A DNA stretch of 64,000 nt, taken from positions 112,001-176,000 of the forward strand of contig DF239044.1 of NCBI GenBank assembly GCA_000507305.1. The letters run 5' to 3'. Origin of the DNA: Breviolum minutum Mf 1.05b.01. Its lineage: Eukaryota > Sar > Dinophyceae > Suessiales > Symbiodiniaceae. The notes beneath the pieces were generated by a model. The model saw only the letters and a program-made list of their open reading frames with translations, did no database searches and had not been told where the DNA came from. How positions within the stretch are numbered: position 1 is the first letter of the stretch; every line of letters begins with the position of its first letter. Shown here piece after piece: positions 20,097 through 31,559 of the stretch. The position numbers and the translations under genes were made by a program.

Positions 20097-20222
20097 CTTC
20101 CCAAGCCTTTCTTCAACGTGGCGGCCGGCTTCAATGTTTTCGTCAATGTTTCGTTCGGAGGACACCATCGGGAGCAAAACAGCAGCACAGGTATGTTGGA
20201 CACAGCTTTCGCCGTGTACGCG
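20097..20222 (-). CDS. Candidate 126-nt exon, unknown protein
   Basis: Acceptor CTCATCAG (ending 20223) and donor GGGAAG/GTCATG. It has 42 codons in phase 0 at both ends, continuing the phase of exon 20642-20767. Includes HGESCVQHTCAAVLLPM and a charged helix ERNIDENIEAGRHVEERLGK. The region is also open in a second, hydrophobic frame, so the reading is not certain. Confidence 0.42.
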
Positions 20223-20641
20223 CTGATGAGCATGTAGTTGTACCAAATCAGACCCAAGGAAAAAACTACCAAATAAGAATGAGACCTATTTCCAGTTGAT
20301 TTGTTTTTCCCAACAAAAAACAACAAACCACAAGCAGCAACAACATAATTACTATACAACCATGTTCCAAAAAACCAGCTTGGGATCATCAATGCTCACT
20401 ACAAAGATTTCAGGTCTTACCGATGCGCTCTACTCCGGAAAAGGGGGTGCTGGTATCAAATGCAGGTCACCCAGCATCGAATTCTGAGTGACCAGGTCTG
20501 ATGCACTGATAGTTTCAAGTCTCTGGTTCTATGTTCACCAGGAAATAGAAAACTTAAATAATACACTCCAAAAAAAAGGGTACGTGACTCATCAAACCAA
20601 AGCGAAGAAAAGTTGTGTGTGTTTGTTTGTTGGACAAATAC

Positions 20642-20767
20642 ATCATCTTGAATGGTGATTCCAAACCTCTCCTGTTTTAGCTGATTGTCCCAAGAATCTG
20701 ATTTTAGGACCTCCACCTGAAGTGCTTCGTTACCCACCAAGTCCTCGACTTCTTGACATGTCTGAAG
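20642..20767 (-). CDS. Candidate 126-nt exon, unknown protein
   Basis: Acceptor TTAATAGCAG (ending 20768) and donor GATGAT/GTATTT. 42 codons, phase 0 at both ends: LQTCQEVEDLVGNEALQVEV then LKSDSWDNQLKQERFGITI. The beta-strand-like GITIQDD end and strong charge pattern look like real protein. Function unknown. Confidence 0.45.
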
Positions 20768-21002
20768 CTGCTATTAAGAAGTCAGTGGGCCTATCACGTC
20801 TACTAGAGTTCCAGCAATCCAAAGTCATCACATCTTGAAATGAAACTTTCAATATGAGGGTGGTTTTCAAACAAACATAAATAATAAGGCATATAATCGA
20901 ATCACCCTTACCACTGTTATATTTAGAAATCCTCCAGTGACATTAGTACGCTGGTTGGCACATGTTGACTTATATTTGTGTATCTGTACTACCACCTGTC
21001 AC

Positions 21003-21109
21003 TCTTTGATCTGAAGGCGATCCAGTTCCGGTTTAAGACTGGCCATCCGGAACCATGTGCCGTTTCTGTCGGGCGCAAAAAGGCATGTCCCAGAAAGTAA
21101 GGCCGCTTT
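21003..21109 (-). CDS. Candidate 107-nt exon, unknown protein
   Basis: Strong pyrimidine-rich acceptor TTTTTGTCTAG (ending 21110). Donor AAAGA/GTGACA, leaving phase 2. It reads KAALLSGTCLFAPDRNG then TWFRMASLKPELDRLQIKE. The opposite strand is less convincing. Function unknown; the end phase does not match exon 20767, so another exon or donor is missing. Confidence 0.45.
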
Positions 21110-22234
21110 CTAGACAAAAATCAAATGATCAAGACATTTCAAGGCGGGAAGTTACCGACGATGAGAAATGTAGACCATCTTCCAATTCTCTCAAGAGAAA
21201 TGAATCGAGAAAATAAGACAAAATACAAAAACATCTTAGTTTTCATGGTTTGAACCGGGGATGTGTCCTTTCTTGCGCAACTTTTCATTTGCCAAGCCAA
21301 AATCATCTTGCCATGTTTTTTGCAGAAAATCTGATGAACATTCTTGAGTAGCAGCAGTCTATAGCGAGAATGGAGCAGAAAGTCACTTCTTCATAAGCCT
21401 GTCAAAACTGACTGATATACACCCAGGAAAATCAAAAAAATGGCGGTTTGGAAGATGATTTTCCTTTTCAATGGGTCATGTTTAGGTTCCATGCTAATTT
21501 TCGGGGGTGTATTCCGAAATATTTTGCCCTTTGCCACTCTCAAATAAAAATAGCTTCCCGTGTAACTTGAGTCTAGCCTACTCAAGATCACTATATCCAT
21601 TGTACTCAATCACTCCTGATGCAGAACCCTGTGCCCAATAAACATATACTAGCATAAGACGTACACTTGCCTGCCGGAATCTTTCAGTATGTAATCTCCG
21701 CGATCACTAGCTTTTTCAGGGACAGCATCACAGGAAGACGACGCGCATCTAGGAACGATTCAGCAAAAGAAATGTCAAGGACCAGCGGTGATCATCAGTG
21801 GACGATTCAGGGGCCTCGGTCACTGGCAGTTTCAGCACTTGTCATGGGAAAGCAATGTTTGGTGAATTCAATTCCATAAACAATTGAAAAACACTCTTTA
21901 GATTGCTACGAAAATTGAATCATGCGTTTAAAATGTGTGAGCGGATCTACAAGCAAAAATTCATAACCTTGAAAGAACTACTTCAACTTTCTCATCACAT
22001 GGACGGATCAAAGTCCCTGAATTGCAGCGCTGCCCATGTCCAATGCAGGTTGCTCCAGTTCTTGATTGTGGTTCTTCGGTGGCACAAGTGCATATACAGA
22101 AAACACTTGAAGCTGCCTATGAATACCTACATGTCATGTCTCATCTGCACATTCCAGGAAGTTAACAAACAATTCATACACATTGCGAGTGCAACAAGCT
22201 TTTATGTTGGATGCAGGTTGTTCCTAAGCATCAC

Positions 22235-22378
22235 CAAGGCACGGTAGCAGCAGCTGTAGAATCCATCGCAATAATCGGCCTGCTGCCCCCGGCAGCCGCA
22301 CACGGGCAGCCCGAATCCGAGCAGGTAGCCGGGCATAAATGAAGGCTGGAAGACCAAGGTGCAGAACACCCAAGTAAG
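22235..22378 (-). CDS. Candidate exon, hydrophobic/basic segment
   Basis: Acceptor GAGGTCAG (ending 22379) and donor CCTTG/GTGATG. Its start phase fits the end phase of exon 22780-22939. It reads YLGVLHLGLPAFIYARLP, then an Arg/Ala-rich stretch, then LLRWILQLLLPCL. Two hydrophobic stretches suggest a membrane or membrane-bound protein. It sits in a GC-rich island in an AT-rich region. Confidence 0.47.
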
Positions 22379-22779
22379 CTGACCTCAGTGCAAAGCAAAC
22401 AAACTAATGTTATGGTTGAACTTATTGTACCTACATAAACTCTTGGGAAGTAATATGGCCCATTGCACGAAGGTTTGGATGTTTTGTTTCTTTTTTGAGA
22501 GGGAAATGCTAGTTTTCAGAAGGGTATGTGCAAATCCTAATTTTTGCATGATGTAATCAACATACAAACCTGTTTACAGCGAAATGCCATGGAAAACAAA
22601 GTATCTATGGATCGCTTTTAGAGTTTCATGCAGGAACAAAGAAGTTCCTGTCATATCCATCCACTTCAAAAAAGAGATCTGTTTCGCGTACGACATTTCC
22701 GAAAAAAATAAGAAATGTCCGAGATGCAAGGTGGATAAGCTCGCAGTTGTCATAACCTTTGGTATCGTGGTGGGCTTAC

Positions 22780-22939
22780 TTCGCACATAACGCCGCCAGG
22801 CAATCACCGATAATAAGGAGACCCAAAAGGCACGACGCTTCAACTTTGCAACACGGTCATCCAAATCCATCGGCAAACGAAACTCAAAGAGTTCGCAGAT
22901 CACCTCAATTGTCACCGAGGAGATCCCACACTGCTCTTG
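22780..22939 (-). CDS. Candidate 160-nt exon, unknown protein
   Basis: Canonical acceptor CTTTTTCTCAG (ending 22940) and donor GCGAA/GTAAGC (GT at 22779-22778). It starts in phase 0 and ends in phase 1, joining cleanly to 22378. It includes IEVICELFEFRLPMDLDDRV and AKLKRRAFWVSLLSVIAWRR, the latter a possible membrane or amphipathic helix. One of the best splice-supported exons of the window. Confidence 0.52.
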
Positions 22940-24203
22940 CTGAGAAAAAGTTGGATGATGGATGTGAGAATAAGAATGGCAAAGATGTGTTTACTTGGAA
23001 CTGTGGAGAAGCTATATATTACTTGATAATTTAAAGATCCAGATATAATATGCAAGCATATACATATATGCAAATATATATCAGATCAACAAATCATATA
23101 CATACCTGTGCCTCTAGGTATTACATATTAATCAGATTATACATATGATGTATATAGTGTTAGCGCACATCTTTCTGCCTGATCTTCTATGTTCCAGCGT
23201 ATAATTGAAACCATAAGCTTCAAAGTTCCAAATCACTTCAATATGTTTTCAACAAAACCAACTACTGTAAATAGCTAAGATGTGGCTAATAGTTCTTAAG
23301 TTTTTGCTTATGTCACAAAGCTTGTTCAAAATCGTCAACCAGAAAAGGACACCATTTGGTCACAGACCAATCCGTTTGAATATCTTTTTAAAAAATGATA
23401 TCAAAAACAAAATCAGTTAAGCCAGTTAAGCCGATCCAACTGCTGCCATTGGCACCTGAACAAAGTCATTCAATGGCTCCTCTTGTGTTTCCGGAGCTGC
23501 AGCTGGTACAACCTGTCCGGAATCTTGCGGAAAAACAAGTCCAACCTCAAGGCCCAACTTTTCTAAGTGGATGATATGTGGCATGTTGGTGGGGTTCATC
23601 TGTTTCAGCATCTTAAATCATTACAGCCCTTGCAAATGACCCTGGCAAATAAAAGATAGTGCATGCAGAAGAACATCAAAAAAAACACTCCTCAGGTCCA
23701 CCCTTCCACCAATATTAGAGTTGATGGACCTGGCAAAGGTTTCTTGAAACAGAGACATTCATTAGATGTTCATCAGTCCCTCCCAAAACAATTCATGTAC
23801 CTCCTCAAATGTCTGGGTAAGTCATGGGTAAAGTACCAAACTTCACCCCTCGTTGAGTCTGCAGAACTTTCTGTCGTCCGAGGTAGGCTACTCCGGCATG
23901 AAAGTTTGATTATATAGTAGGACTGGGGAGGTTTAAAGTAAACCCAATTAACCATTGACTGGAACTGCTTGGGCTTAGAGTATATCAGCAACATCTCAGC
24001 ACCTCATGGAACTTCATTTCTTTCTGAATTTTGCAAGTTGCTGTTGCATTAGCACGTGCTTGTGGCCCCCGGCCGAGCCATTTTTTTGCTACCTTTTCAA
24101 ATGTTAAAAATGGGTACTATATTATTTACTATACCCTTCAGGGAACTAACATATATCCCATCTTGGCAAAAGGAAACAAAAAAGTGGTAACATTTGCCCT
24201 CAC

Positions 24204-24340
24204 CTTTCGGAACGTTGGATCTTTCTCCGCCAGTTCCTTCAATAACTTTTCGGAGGCTTCTGCCTGGCAGAAAATCCGTCGGAAGCGGGAAGCACCCGAA
24301 GAGATGTCATAGATTGGCACCAAAAACGGTGAGTCAAATG
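24204..24340 (-). CDS. Candidate exon, unknown protein
   Basis: Ends at a good donor CGAAAG/GTGAGG (GT at 24203-24202). The 5' boundary is unclear, with no AG close by in the preceding T-rich tract. It reads VPIYDISSGASRFRRIFC, then QAEASEKLLKELAEKDPTFR. The mix of charged helix and turn residues is protein-like. It probably belongs to the same minus-strand gene as the flanking exons. Confidence 0.4.
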
Positions 24341-25065
24341 TAAAAAAATAAATCGCAAAAAAACAGCATTTAAATTAGGATAAAAACTGTAGTCTAATAT
24401 AGTCAAAATAATAATAAAATGCATGTAATTTACCGATGTTGTCTGATTGATTGCCAAATCGCCCTGTTTGATAGAACCTGTTGGATCAATGAGTCTTCAA
24501 TGTCCACCCCTTTAAGACCTCAAGAGTCATTCATGGTTATGCAACCATTGTCATCTCCGCTTGGAGGTGCTTAACGCTTGGAAGATTTCAAGAATGTGAT
24601 TCCTTCTTAATCACTGCGATCATCAACTATCCAAAAACCAACTTAAATTCATACAAATGCTGGATGTATGACTCAAATCACAACAAAAAACAAAGAAGTA
24701 ACCTACAAATTACCCACTGACTTTGGAGATTCTGGGGCTAAGTCTAGGTACAAAATGCTTCAAAATAGCTCCCCTCATTTCGGGATGTTCGGACATTGCC
24801 CTCATCTCTGCATCGCTTCAGGCGGAAAGGGGAAGCCCCAACTTAAAGATCCACCCGACTCCAGCCACAGAAACCCTATTCCTTTGGTATTTAATCCAAC
24901 TCAACTGGGCAATCTTGAAATGGTAATATCGAATCTTCCCAAAGACTTAGGGGTAAAAAAGTAAAAAGTAAAAAAAATATGCAAACATCCTCAAAACATC
25001 TTTAAATTTTAAGACATATTGTTGAAAACTACCAGAACCGCACTCCTTTCACCGACACATCTGAC

Positions 25066-25200
25066 CTTGGGCATCCCGCGGCACTCCTCCCAGCTACCCA
25101 AGGCCGTCAATGCCCCTTGCCCGGAAGCTGCGGGAGCATCGCCCCGAGTGGCTTGCTGTGCTAAGCCATAGCAACGCAGCTGGTCCTGGTCATAGGTCAG
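25066..25200 (-). CDS. Candidate exon with acyl-CoA-binding-like core
   Basis: Acceptor CACCTAAG (ending 25201) and donor CCCAAG/GTCAGA. 45 codons, phase 0 at both ends. It reads LTYDQDQLRCYGLAQQATRG and later LGSWEECRGMPK. Acyl-CoA-binding proteins have the pattern LxxYxxxKQATxGD, then about 20 residues, then W..L.GM.K. Here the Tyr, QAT, GD, Trp and GM.K positions fit, with the loop about four residues shorter and Lys of KQAT replaced by Gln. The rest of the ~85-residue domain should lie in adjoining exons. Such domains bind long-chain acyl-CoA. Confidence 0.5.
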
Positions 25201-26802
25201 CTTAGGTGAGTCTTTGGCAACAACAATAATTTATGAAGCTTTCAATTTGAGTGTTTATCCCAAGATTTTGAGTTTTGGTTTGGATGTTGCAAGATGTTTC
25301 TTGTAACACACCAACTAAAACAGTGAAAGATTGGCCAAATATCAGTTGTGCGTTTGTTCAGAGAGTACAAACATAGAGTACTACAGGATGCAAAAGGGCG
25401 GCAACTGGAAAATCTTCCCTTCAGAGATCTTTTTGGCTCGGTCCCTCCCGATGGAATGGAACTCTAGATACCAGATACTGACTGGCTTCCAAGCACAACT
25501 TAGATTCTTGAGTCAACTCCCCTCACATTTGTTCAACAGCACTCACCATCCTAAAATCAACTCGCAGGAGTGTCTCAGCACCACATTTGAAGTTCTTATG
25601 ATTTTGAGAGGTACTGTACCTTCAAGGGACAAATCGCGACTTGCAGTCACTATCTGTCTGATGCCTACTGGTCAAAACACCCAGATTCTCCATCTCAAAC
25701 CCTTACGTATCTGTCCCTCTAGCAAAGGCATGTTTGGACAAGTTTGCCTCAAAATGCTTCATTCTGCCGGGGAGGGAATTGATAATTGTCGCTTTCACGA
25801 TTTGCTACATAATGATGCCTGTCCATGCATTCGCTCTATTGAAGATATCCTGTGTATTGCGGTTCTACTGTAAAGACCTCCTCTTTCCTTGCAAAATAAA
25901 AGATATATCTATCGTACTTGACTCACAACGCTCTTTGCAACTCCCAGGTGTTATGAAAACAACTTTCAAGATCACCTTAACAAACCATCGCAAAAAGAGT
26001 TATCATACCTTTTGTCATCCTCAATGGTCAGCCTAATCTCTCATTTTCACGTCCTCAAATCCAATGCTCAGCTGTGGTCGTTGTAACCAACCAACCGCTG
26101 TTCTCAACCTGCAGCAAATTGCTGGTCAAATGGGATGCGATTGGTGATATCGTATATAGATGTATACAGGGTGTGAATGTGAATGAATTTGGAGGGCTGA
26201 TGAGGGGGAGATTGGTAATTGAGATTTATTGTTGTTGACTCATGAGTTCATGATAAATGTTAAATGTTAATTGATTTTTCTGCACTCAGCATGCAGCAAG
26301 ACTGTGGACAATTCTGGTCTATACTGAATGGTCCATCCTGTATGTAGTGCTACAGTGTTCTTAGATAGGAGTGTGAATGGTTCAGTTCATTGGGATGGTG
26401 ACTGTATCCAGTCTTAGCAAGGTTCGTCTTAACCCATTCCATTGTTGAAGTGTGCGAAGAATTCGATCTTCAGGAAAAAACCTAGTCGTAGCTCCTTAGT
26501 TCCCACAATGAACAAGGTATTTTTGATGCCCCCAGCTCATTAGCTGCTTTCACGTCACCAACTATACGAGTAGTTGGCAAATTGGTTTGTTTCTTGATAT
26601 TGAACAGAAACACACCGCCATCCATCTTGTTGAATGATATGTCAAAACTGGTTACACATGCAGCAGACCAGTAAAGTGCCTCTCAACAACTTTCCTACAA
26701 TCCCTGAAGATCCAAAAACACTGTATGTCTATTGCTATGTGCCAACCAAAGCTCAACATTTAAAAGAACAAATTGAGTTGTTTGAACATGCCAAGCTCGT
26801 AC

Positions 26803-26898
26803 CAAGTTGTGTTCAAGAAGCTGATCATTTCGCGTGTCTACTTCTTCATCTTCGAAGCCAAGACAACGTCGGACTTCGTTTGCCACCACGCAAAAGGC
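26803..26898 (-). CDS. Candidate 96-nt exon
   Basis: Acceptor TTGCGAG (ending 26899) and donor AACTTG/GTACGA. 32 codons, phase 0 at both ends, continuing exon 27314-27449. It reads AFCVVANEVRRCLGFEDEE, then VDTRNDQLLEHNL. Function unknown. The plus strand is also open here but has no splice support. Confidence 0.45.
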
Positions 26899-27313
26899 CT
26901 CGCAAGTAAGTAAGACCCGTCAAGATTTTCAATGCGGGACATTCCTTGCATATGCAAAACCTGAAAAGATCTATGCAATGCTGTGAAAATCAGATCGCAT
27001 CTTGTTGCTGGCCGTATACATATGTGAACCAAATTGATGCAAATGAAACATGTAGAAGCTATACTATAAATAGTACGTATGTATACATCATGTACAAATA
27101 CATGTGATATCATAGACTCATAACATGAATAAATGTACTAATACGTATATCCGTATATTATATAATTGTTACACATAATGACATGATTAATTACCCATAT
27201 TCCCACCTATGTCACCTATGAATTTCGACCATCTTCAACCTTGCCTCCAAAACAGTGGAGGAACAAATCACGGACGCCAGAGTAGGAGAAACTCCTTGCA
27301 AAACGATACGTAC

Positions 27314-27449
27314 TTCCTCACGACTTGTTGCCACGTCATAGGCTAAGATGCTCAAACGTTGACCTTGGCTCAAACCGTTTTTGATGTGGTTGGAAAGCAA
27401 TGGAGTTGCTGCTGACGATGATGAGGATGATGAGTGTGCTGTTGCGGAT
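27314..27449 (-). CDS. Candidate exon with poly-Ser stretch
   Basis: Pyrimidine-rich acceptor TTTTTTCTGTTGGCAAG (ending 27450) and donor GAGGAA/GTACGT. It starts one base into a codon, matching the phase-2 end of 27861. It reads SATAHSSSSSSSAATPLLSN, then GLSQGQRLSILAYDVATSRE. The serine run comes from a TCA/TCC repeat. The frame is also open upstream of the acceptor to about 27495, so the exon could be longer. Confidence 0.45.
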
Positions 27450-27860
27450 CTTGCCAACAGAAAAAAGAGTCTTCGAAACTTATTGATCAGCTGATGGCTC
27501 TAGCGGCGATGATGCTGATCAAAGAATGGTAACAGAGGAAACCCGCTTAAACCATGAAAGCATCCGCCCACCTCTTGGACTTTTACGGATTCAATTGCCA
27601 CACATGCATGCTTTACATTAAGGATGCAGCAATTCTGGGGGAACAAACACATGGCAGAAAACCACAAATTGCATCGTGTGCTAACTCGTTGTACAACAAC
27701 TGATCTCCATGCAACCCAACCAATCAACCATGGTGGTCGGATTATTTTTCTGCATAAAACCTAGAAACACATCCTTTCTCTGAAGCAACCAAAAACGATC
27801 AAAAGCACCTTTAGCAGCCTGTTTTTTTTCCAGAGACAGCAATGTTTGCCACCTAGTAAC

Positions 27861-27919
27861 CCATCTGCATGGAACGTCTCATAAGCTCCTGCAAGGGATG
27901 GATTCACCAAAGGCGCGAC
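27861..27919 (-). CDS. Candidate 59-nt exon
   Basis: Acceptor TTAGGCAG (ending 27920), phase 0 start. It reads VAPLVNPSLAGAYETFHADG. The donor GG/GTTACT gives the phase needed by the next exon; an alternative donor G/GTGGCA lies 8 nt further. Function unknown. Confidence 0.38.
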
Positions 27920-28291
27920 CTGCCTAAGAAGACTTAAGCATGAGTAAACTACCAAGATTAAACATCAATAAACAATTATATGATTATGATGATGTCAGAT
28001 TACTAGAATCTTTGGTTCCATGCAAAGAAAGAACATCGTGGTGCATGTTGTTCATTGTGGGAGTGGAAGATATCTTTTGGCACTTCTTTGTTAGGCTGTG
28101 GACATTAGATCAACCAAGTGTTTGAAGAGTTGGACTCACTTTAAACATCTTCACCTGTGATGAAATTGGATAAGATCCGTTCAAACAGAAGTGGACACAA
28201 ATGCACTACCTGAAAAGAAGATGAACAGTTCAAAGCTAACAGCTCATTGAACTCCAATTTTACATTGCGCACAGAATCACAACTGGACCAC

Positions 28292-28339
28292 GTCGGGTCC
28301 AAACATTTTGGCACGCTCAATCTTTAAGGTGGGTTTGCG
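28292..28339 (-). CDS. Candidate 48-nt exon
   Basis: Acceptor GAACTCCAG (ending 28340) and donor CCCGAC/GTGGTC. 16 codons, RKPTLKIERAKMFGPD, phase 0 at both ends, as required by the exons on either side. Confidence 0.4.
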
Positions 28340-28643
28340 CTGGAGTTCACTCACCCAAAACATGAAAGAAAGCCAACTATTCTGGGGGAAAATCTCCCTT
28401 GACATGTACGGGAACCAAGAGGTGCGACTCTTTTACCAAAAGAAATCGGGATTGACGTGATGAACCCAACTTAGATGATATTGTATGCCCTGCAATTATA
28501 CCACTTGGAATGGTACAGAGTCCAAGACATTGATGTCATTGTCATCCTATCACTTTTCTTTTCGGTCTTGTAATGTCTTGTGATGTCGCTCCTAAATACA
28601 TCGATCTGCTGACAAATCCTTGGTATCCTACAGGGTTGCTCAC

Positions 28644-28725
28644 CCAAAAGAAAAGGCCTGTGATTGAATCAAATGCCAGTTGGCCGGAATGACCACCACG
28701 GACATCCCGAGCATTCCTCTTACAA
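28644..28725 (-). CDS. Candidate 82-nt exon
   Basis: Acceptor ATGGCTCAG (ending 28726) and strong donor TTTTGG/GTGAGC. Its one-base start completes the codon left by exon 28913-29003. It reads CKRNARDVRGGHSGQLAFDS, then ITGLFFW. A second open frame exists but does not fit the splice phase. Confidence 0.45.
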
Positions 28726-28912
28726 CTGAGCCATCACAAGTGTATGTCTCATATGACTCATAATACAATGTCTGTTCCTTAACATTCCTTAACCTTAAAA
28801 AAACAACAATACCCAAGCGGAACAAGCATTGATGAACTATGATAAACAAGCATCACCAACCAACTTCCTCATGTTTGCCTGTAAAAAGTGGCATGTTTTT
28901 TTCGTGTTTCAC

Positions 28913-29003
28913 CCATTCTTTGGATCCAACTTCCACCACCCTTTCCGAATTTTCCGCTCCCCTGGCAACTCATGGAGTTGTTGACGTTCTTGAAGTTGCT
29001 TCA
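28913..29003 (-). CDS. Candidate 91-nt exon
   Basis: Acceptor GTGGACGTAG (ending 29004) and donor AATGG/GTGAAA. It reads KQLQERQQLHELPGERKIRK, then GWWKLDPKN: a basic, charged helix followed by an aromatic turn. It joins in phase to 29294-29331 upstream and 28725 downstream. Function unknown. Confidence 0.47.
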
Positions 29004-29293
29004 CTACGTCCACAGAAACCAACATGAGTCCTCCCAACGAACCGAAGACGACTCAATCACCGGATGTTTGGATTTTTTCCAACTTCCAAGGGTAGAAAAA
29101 AAACATGGGCCATAAAAAGGAGGGAAATCTCCTGACTGTGAATGTGAACCGGCAAACTATGACGAAGATGATATGAGTGAACGACTTGTGAAGTGTGATA
29201 CTTGTGAATCCCTGGCCCCAAATATCAATCATCAGGGAACGTCACGGAACGTCCCAAATCTCCTCCTCCAATGAGGCACAAGCTCACCCAAAC

Positions 29294-29331
29294 CTGTCAG
29301 CACGCATTTGTGCAAAACGACCACACGACCA
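29294..29331 (-). CDS. Candidate 38-nt exon
   Basis: Acceptor CTTTCATGCAG (ending 29332) and donor CTGACAG/GTTTGG. It encodes GRVVVLHKCVLT, a beta-strand-like stretch, and its leftover G completes the first codon of exon 29003. Confidence 0.38.
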
Positions 29332-29669
29332 CTGCATGAAAGGTCATGGTTGGTTCCTGACCACTTGGACCCATCACTTTAAGAATCTTTGAAGTCTCCT
29401 TTTTTGTGCTTCCAATTTTTGAGAAAACTCCTAGCAGTATGTCGACAAAAATATGTTTCCGATCCAAAAAATGTTGTTGCTTAGAATATACTAAACATCA
29501 CTAAATTTGTGGTTCCAAAACATCACCTCAATGTACTGTAATTATACGAAACATCACTAAAAATCACACTAAACATCATCTGAACATCACTAAATGTTGG
29601 TACTTGGTACCATATTCAAGTCATTAAACAAATCCTCCAGTCCAGAGGTCTACATCCATCCAGCTTCAC

Positions 29670-29741
29670 CTCCATGGGGATCATCAGCAGAAGCGACAAC
29701 AACTGTCCTGGGTGGATTTTCCAAGCCAAAACCCGGCACCT
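29670..29741 (-). CDS. Candidate 72-nt exon
   Basis: Acceptor TTTTCCACCAG (ending 29742) and donor CATGGAG/GTGAAG. It encodes VPGFGLENPPRTVVVASADD plus PHG. The phase does not match exon 29331 directly, so at least one small exon between them is missing. Confidence 0.42.
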
Positions 29742-29911
29742 CTGGTGGAAAATGATTGCCAGATGCTATCAAAACTCAGCCAATTGTCAAATCCCTAGTC
29801 TTCTGCAGTCAAAAAATGGACAATAAAATGTGGAACAAATCCTTGAAGACCCCTTGAAACTGTATGAAACTGTATCTGCAGAGGCGTTGACCCTACGGTC
29901 AAAACCTTCAC

Positions 29912-30177
29912 CCACCTTCCCTGGCTTCAAAATCACCCTCCCCAGTTTCGTTTGGAGTTTGTCCCAAGAGTCTTAAAAGTCCAAGAGTGCCAGCAATGCA
30001 CATCACGACACCCAGGAACCAAGGCCTGGAGGGGTAGTGAAAGGCAGTTGAAAAACTGCCGAGGATCTTATTCTGCAGCTGTGGGGCGTATGCCATACTG
30101 CCAAGGTTTGTTGGACCAATTGTTTCATCGCCATGGCAACAGTGATATTGAGGCTCCTCCGGTCTGTTCTACAAGCT
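29912..30177 (-). CDS. Candidate exon with a transmembrane helix
   Basis: Open for about 88 codons after acceptor CAAGCTTGTAG (ending 30178), up to donor GGAAG/GTGGGT or a stop at 29908. It includes MAYAPQLQNKILGSFSTAF, a membrane segment WFLGVVMCIAGTLGLLRLL, then an acidic tail ETGEGDFEAREG. A second frame of the first half (LNITVAMAMKQLVQQTLA then donor GTATGG) fits the phase of the first exon better. The frame is therefore not settled. Confidence 0.42.
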
Positions 30178-30664
30178 TGTAGATGTAAATCATGACATCT
30201 ATATTATGGTCATGTGCGAAGGTGGGTGATAGGTAGCTATACTGCATGTTTCATAGACATGCCTATAGAATCACAGTCGTCAATTCATTTGATATTTGGT
30301 CCACTTCCGGGGGTTGTTTCTTCTCGACTTTCTGGAGCCTAACTTGAGCGTCAAGATCATAGCATTTACAGAAAAAACATGCAAGATGACTGGACAGCAA
30401 TTCAAACACAGCATGGAGATGACATGAGATGACAACAAAACCCATCCGAGAAAACATGTTAGACTATAGCGGACAAGATAACACGACAAACAAAACTCTT
30501 GCACTCCCGATCATGGATGAGCATCATTGTACTGTTACAGAATCTACATGAAGTTGGCATTTCCACTGCAAAAATTCAAGCGACAATGTCTTCTACACCG
30601 ATTTGACAAAAAGACTGGGATCCATCACCAAGAGCCAAAATATGGCCATCTGACAGAAAGACAC

Positions 30665-30744
30665 CCAGGCCACGCAAGTCTCAGCAGAAAAATAGCAGCG
30701 AGGGAGAGGGACGTGAATTTTTGGAATGGTTTTGGAGCCATCAT
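30665..30744 (-). CDS. Candidate first exon with signal peptide
   Basis: ATG at 30744 (a second ATG follows at once). It encodes MMAPKPFQKFTSLSLAAIFL then LRLAWP, that is a basic start, a hydrophobic core and a Pro/Gly end, as in a secretory signal peptide or signal anchor. Donor CCTGG/GTGTCT leaves phase 2. It would start the minus-strand gene that runs through the exons at 30-26 kb. Confidence 0.38.
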
Positions 30745-31075
30745 AACACATGTGCGCTTGAGATTTTTTAGTTGAGCAGATCAAGTGAGATGAACCAATC
30801 CCTTCCATCTGGCCAATCCCAACACTTCGTTAGCCCGAAAGACCGCATTCCGGTAGCAATATTAAATCTAGAAACATGCAACTAACAAAACGAAAACATG
30901 ATTTTGGTACAGCTTCTTATGCCCACAACAAAATATCACATCATTTCTTCACGAAATCAGTATGAACTCAACTGAGACCTCCCAACCAACCAATCTGAGG
31001 CATGACCTGTCCCTAAAGCGACCTTGGTTTGTGTCTGTGGTTCTTTGAGGCATGGATGAATATGGTAAGTGCAAT
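30745..31075. other. Possible 5' flank of a minus-strand gene
   Basis: No coding signal. It lies upstream of the ATG at 30744 and ends at the GAT microsatellite. Confidence 0.3.
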
Positions 31076-31077
31076 GG

Positions 31078-31139
<62 letters not shown>

Positions 31140-31147
31140 TTGACGAT

Positions 31148-31187
<40 letters not shown>

Positions 31188-31372
31188 GCGATGGCGATGG
31201 CGATGGCGATGGCGATGGCGATGGCGATGGCGATGGCGATGGCGATGGCGATGGAGATGGCGATGGCGATGGCGATGGCGATGGCGATGAGGATGAGGAT
31301 GATGATGAGGGTGNGATGGCGATGGCGATGGAGATGGCGATGGCGATGGCGATGGCGATGGCGATGAGGATG

Positions 31373-31429
<57 letters not shown>

Positions 31430-31463
31430 GTGATGGTGATGGTGATGGTGATGATGATGATGC

Positions 31464-31543
<80 letters not shown>

Positions 31544-31545
31544 TG
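31076..31545. repeat. GAT / GATGGC compound microsatellite
   Basis: A GATn block, a GATGGC hexamer block, GAGGAT variants and again GATn over about 470 bp. The single N at 31314 joins two copies of the same GATGGC-GAGGAT pattern, so the length is unreliable. The long poly-Asp, poly-Met and alternating Gly/Asp readings are repeat artefacts. Confidence 0.95.
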
Positions 31546-31559
31546 TGTAAGACTACTAA

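Noticed and set aside
25331..25873. 180-aa plus-strand ORF
   Set aside because: No motif, no ordered hydrophobic or charge pattern, and about one ORF of this length is expected by chance in a window this size.
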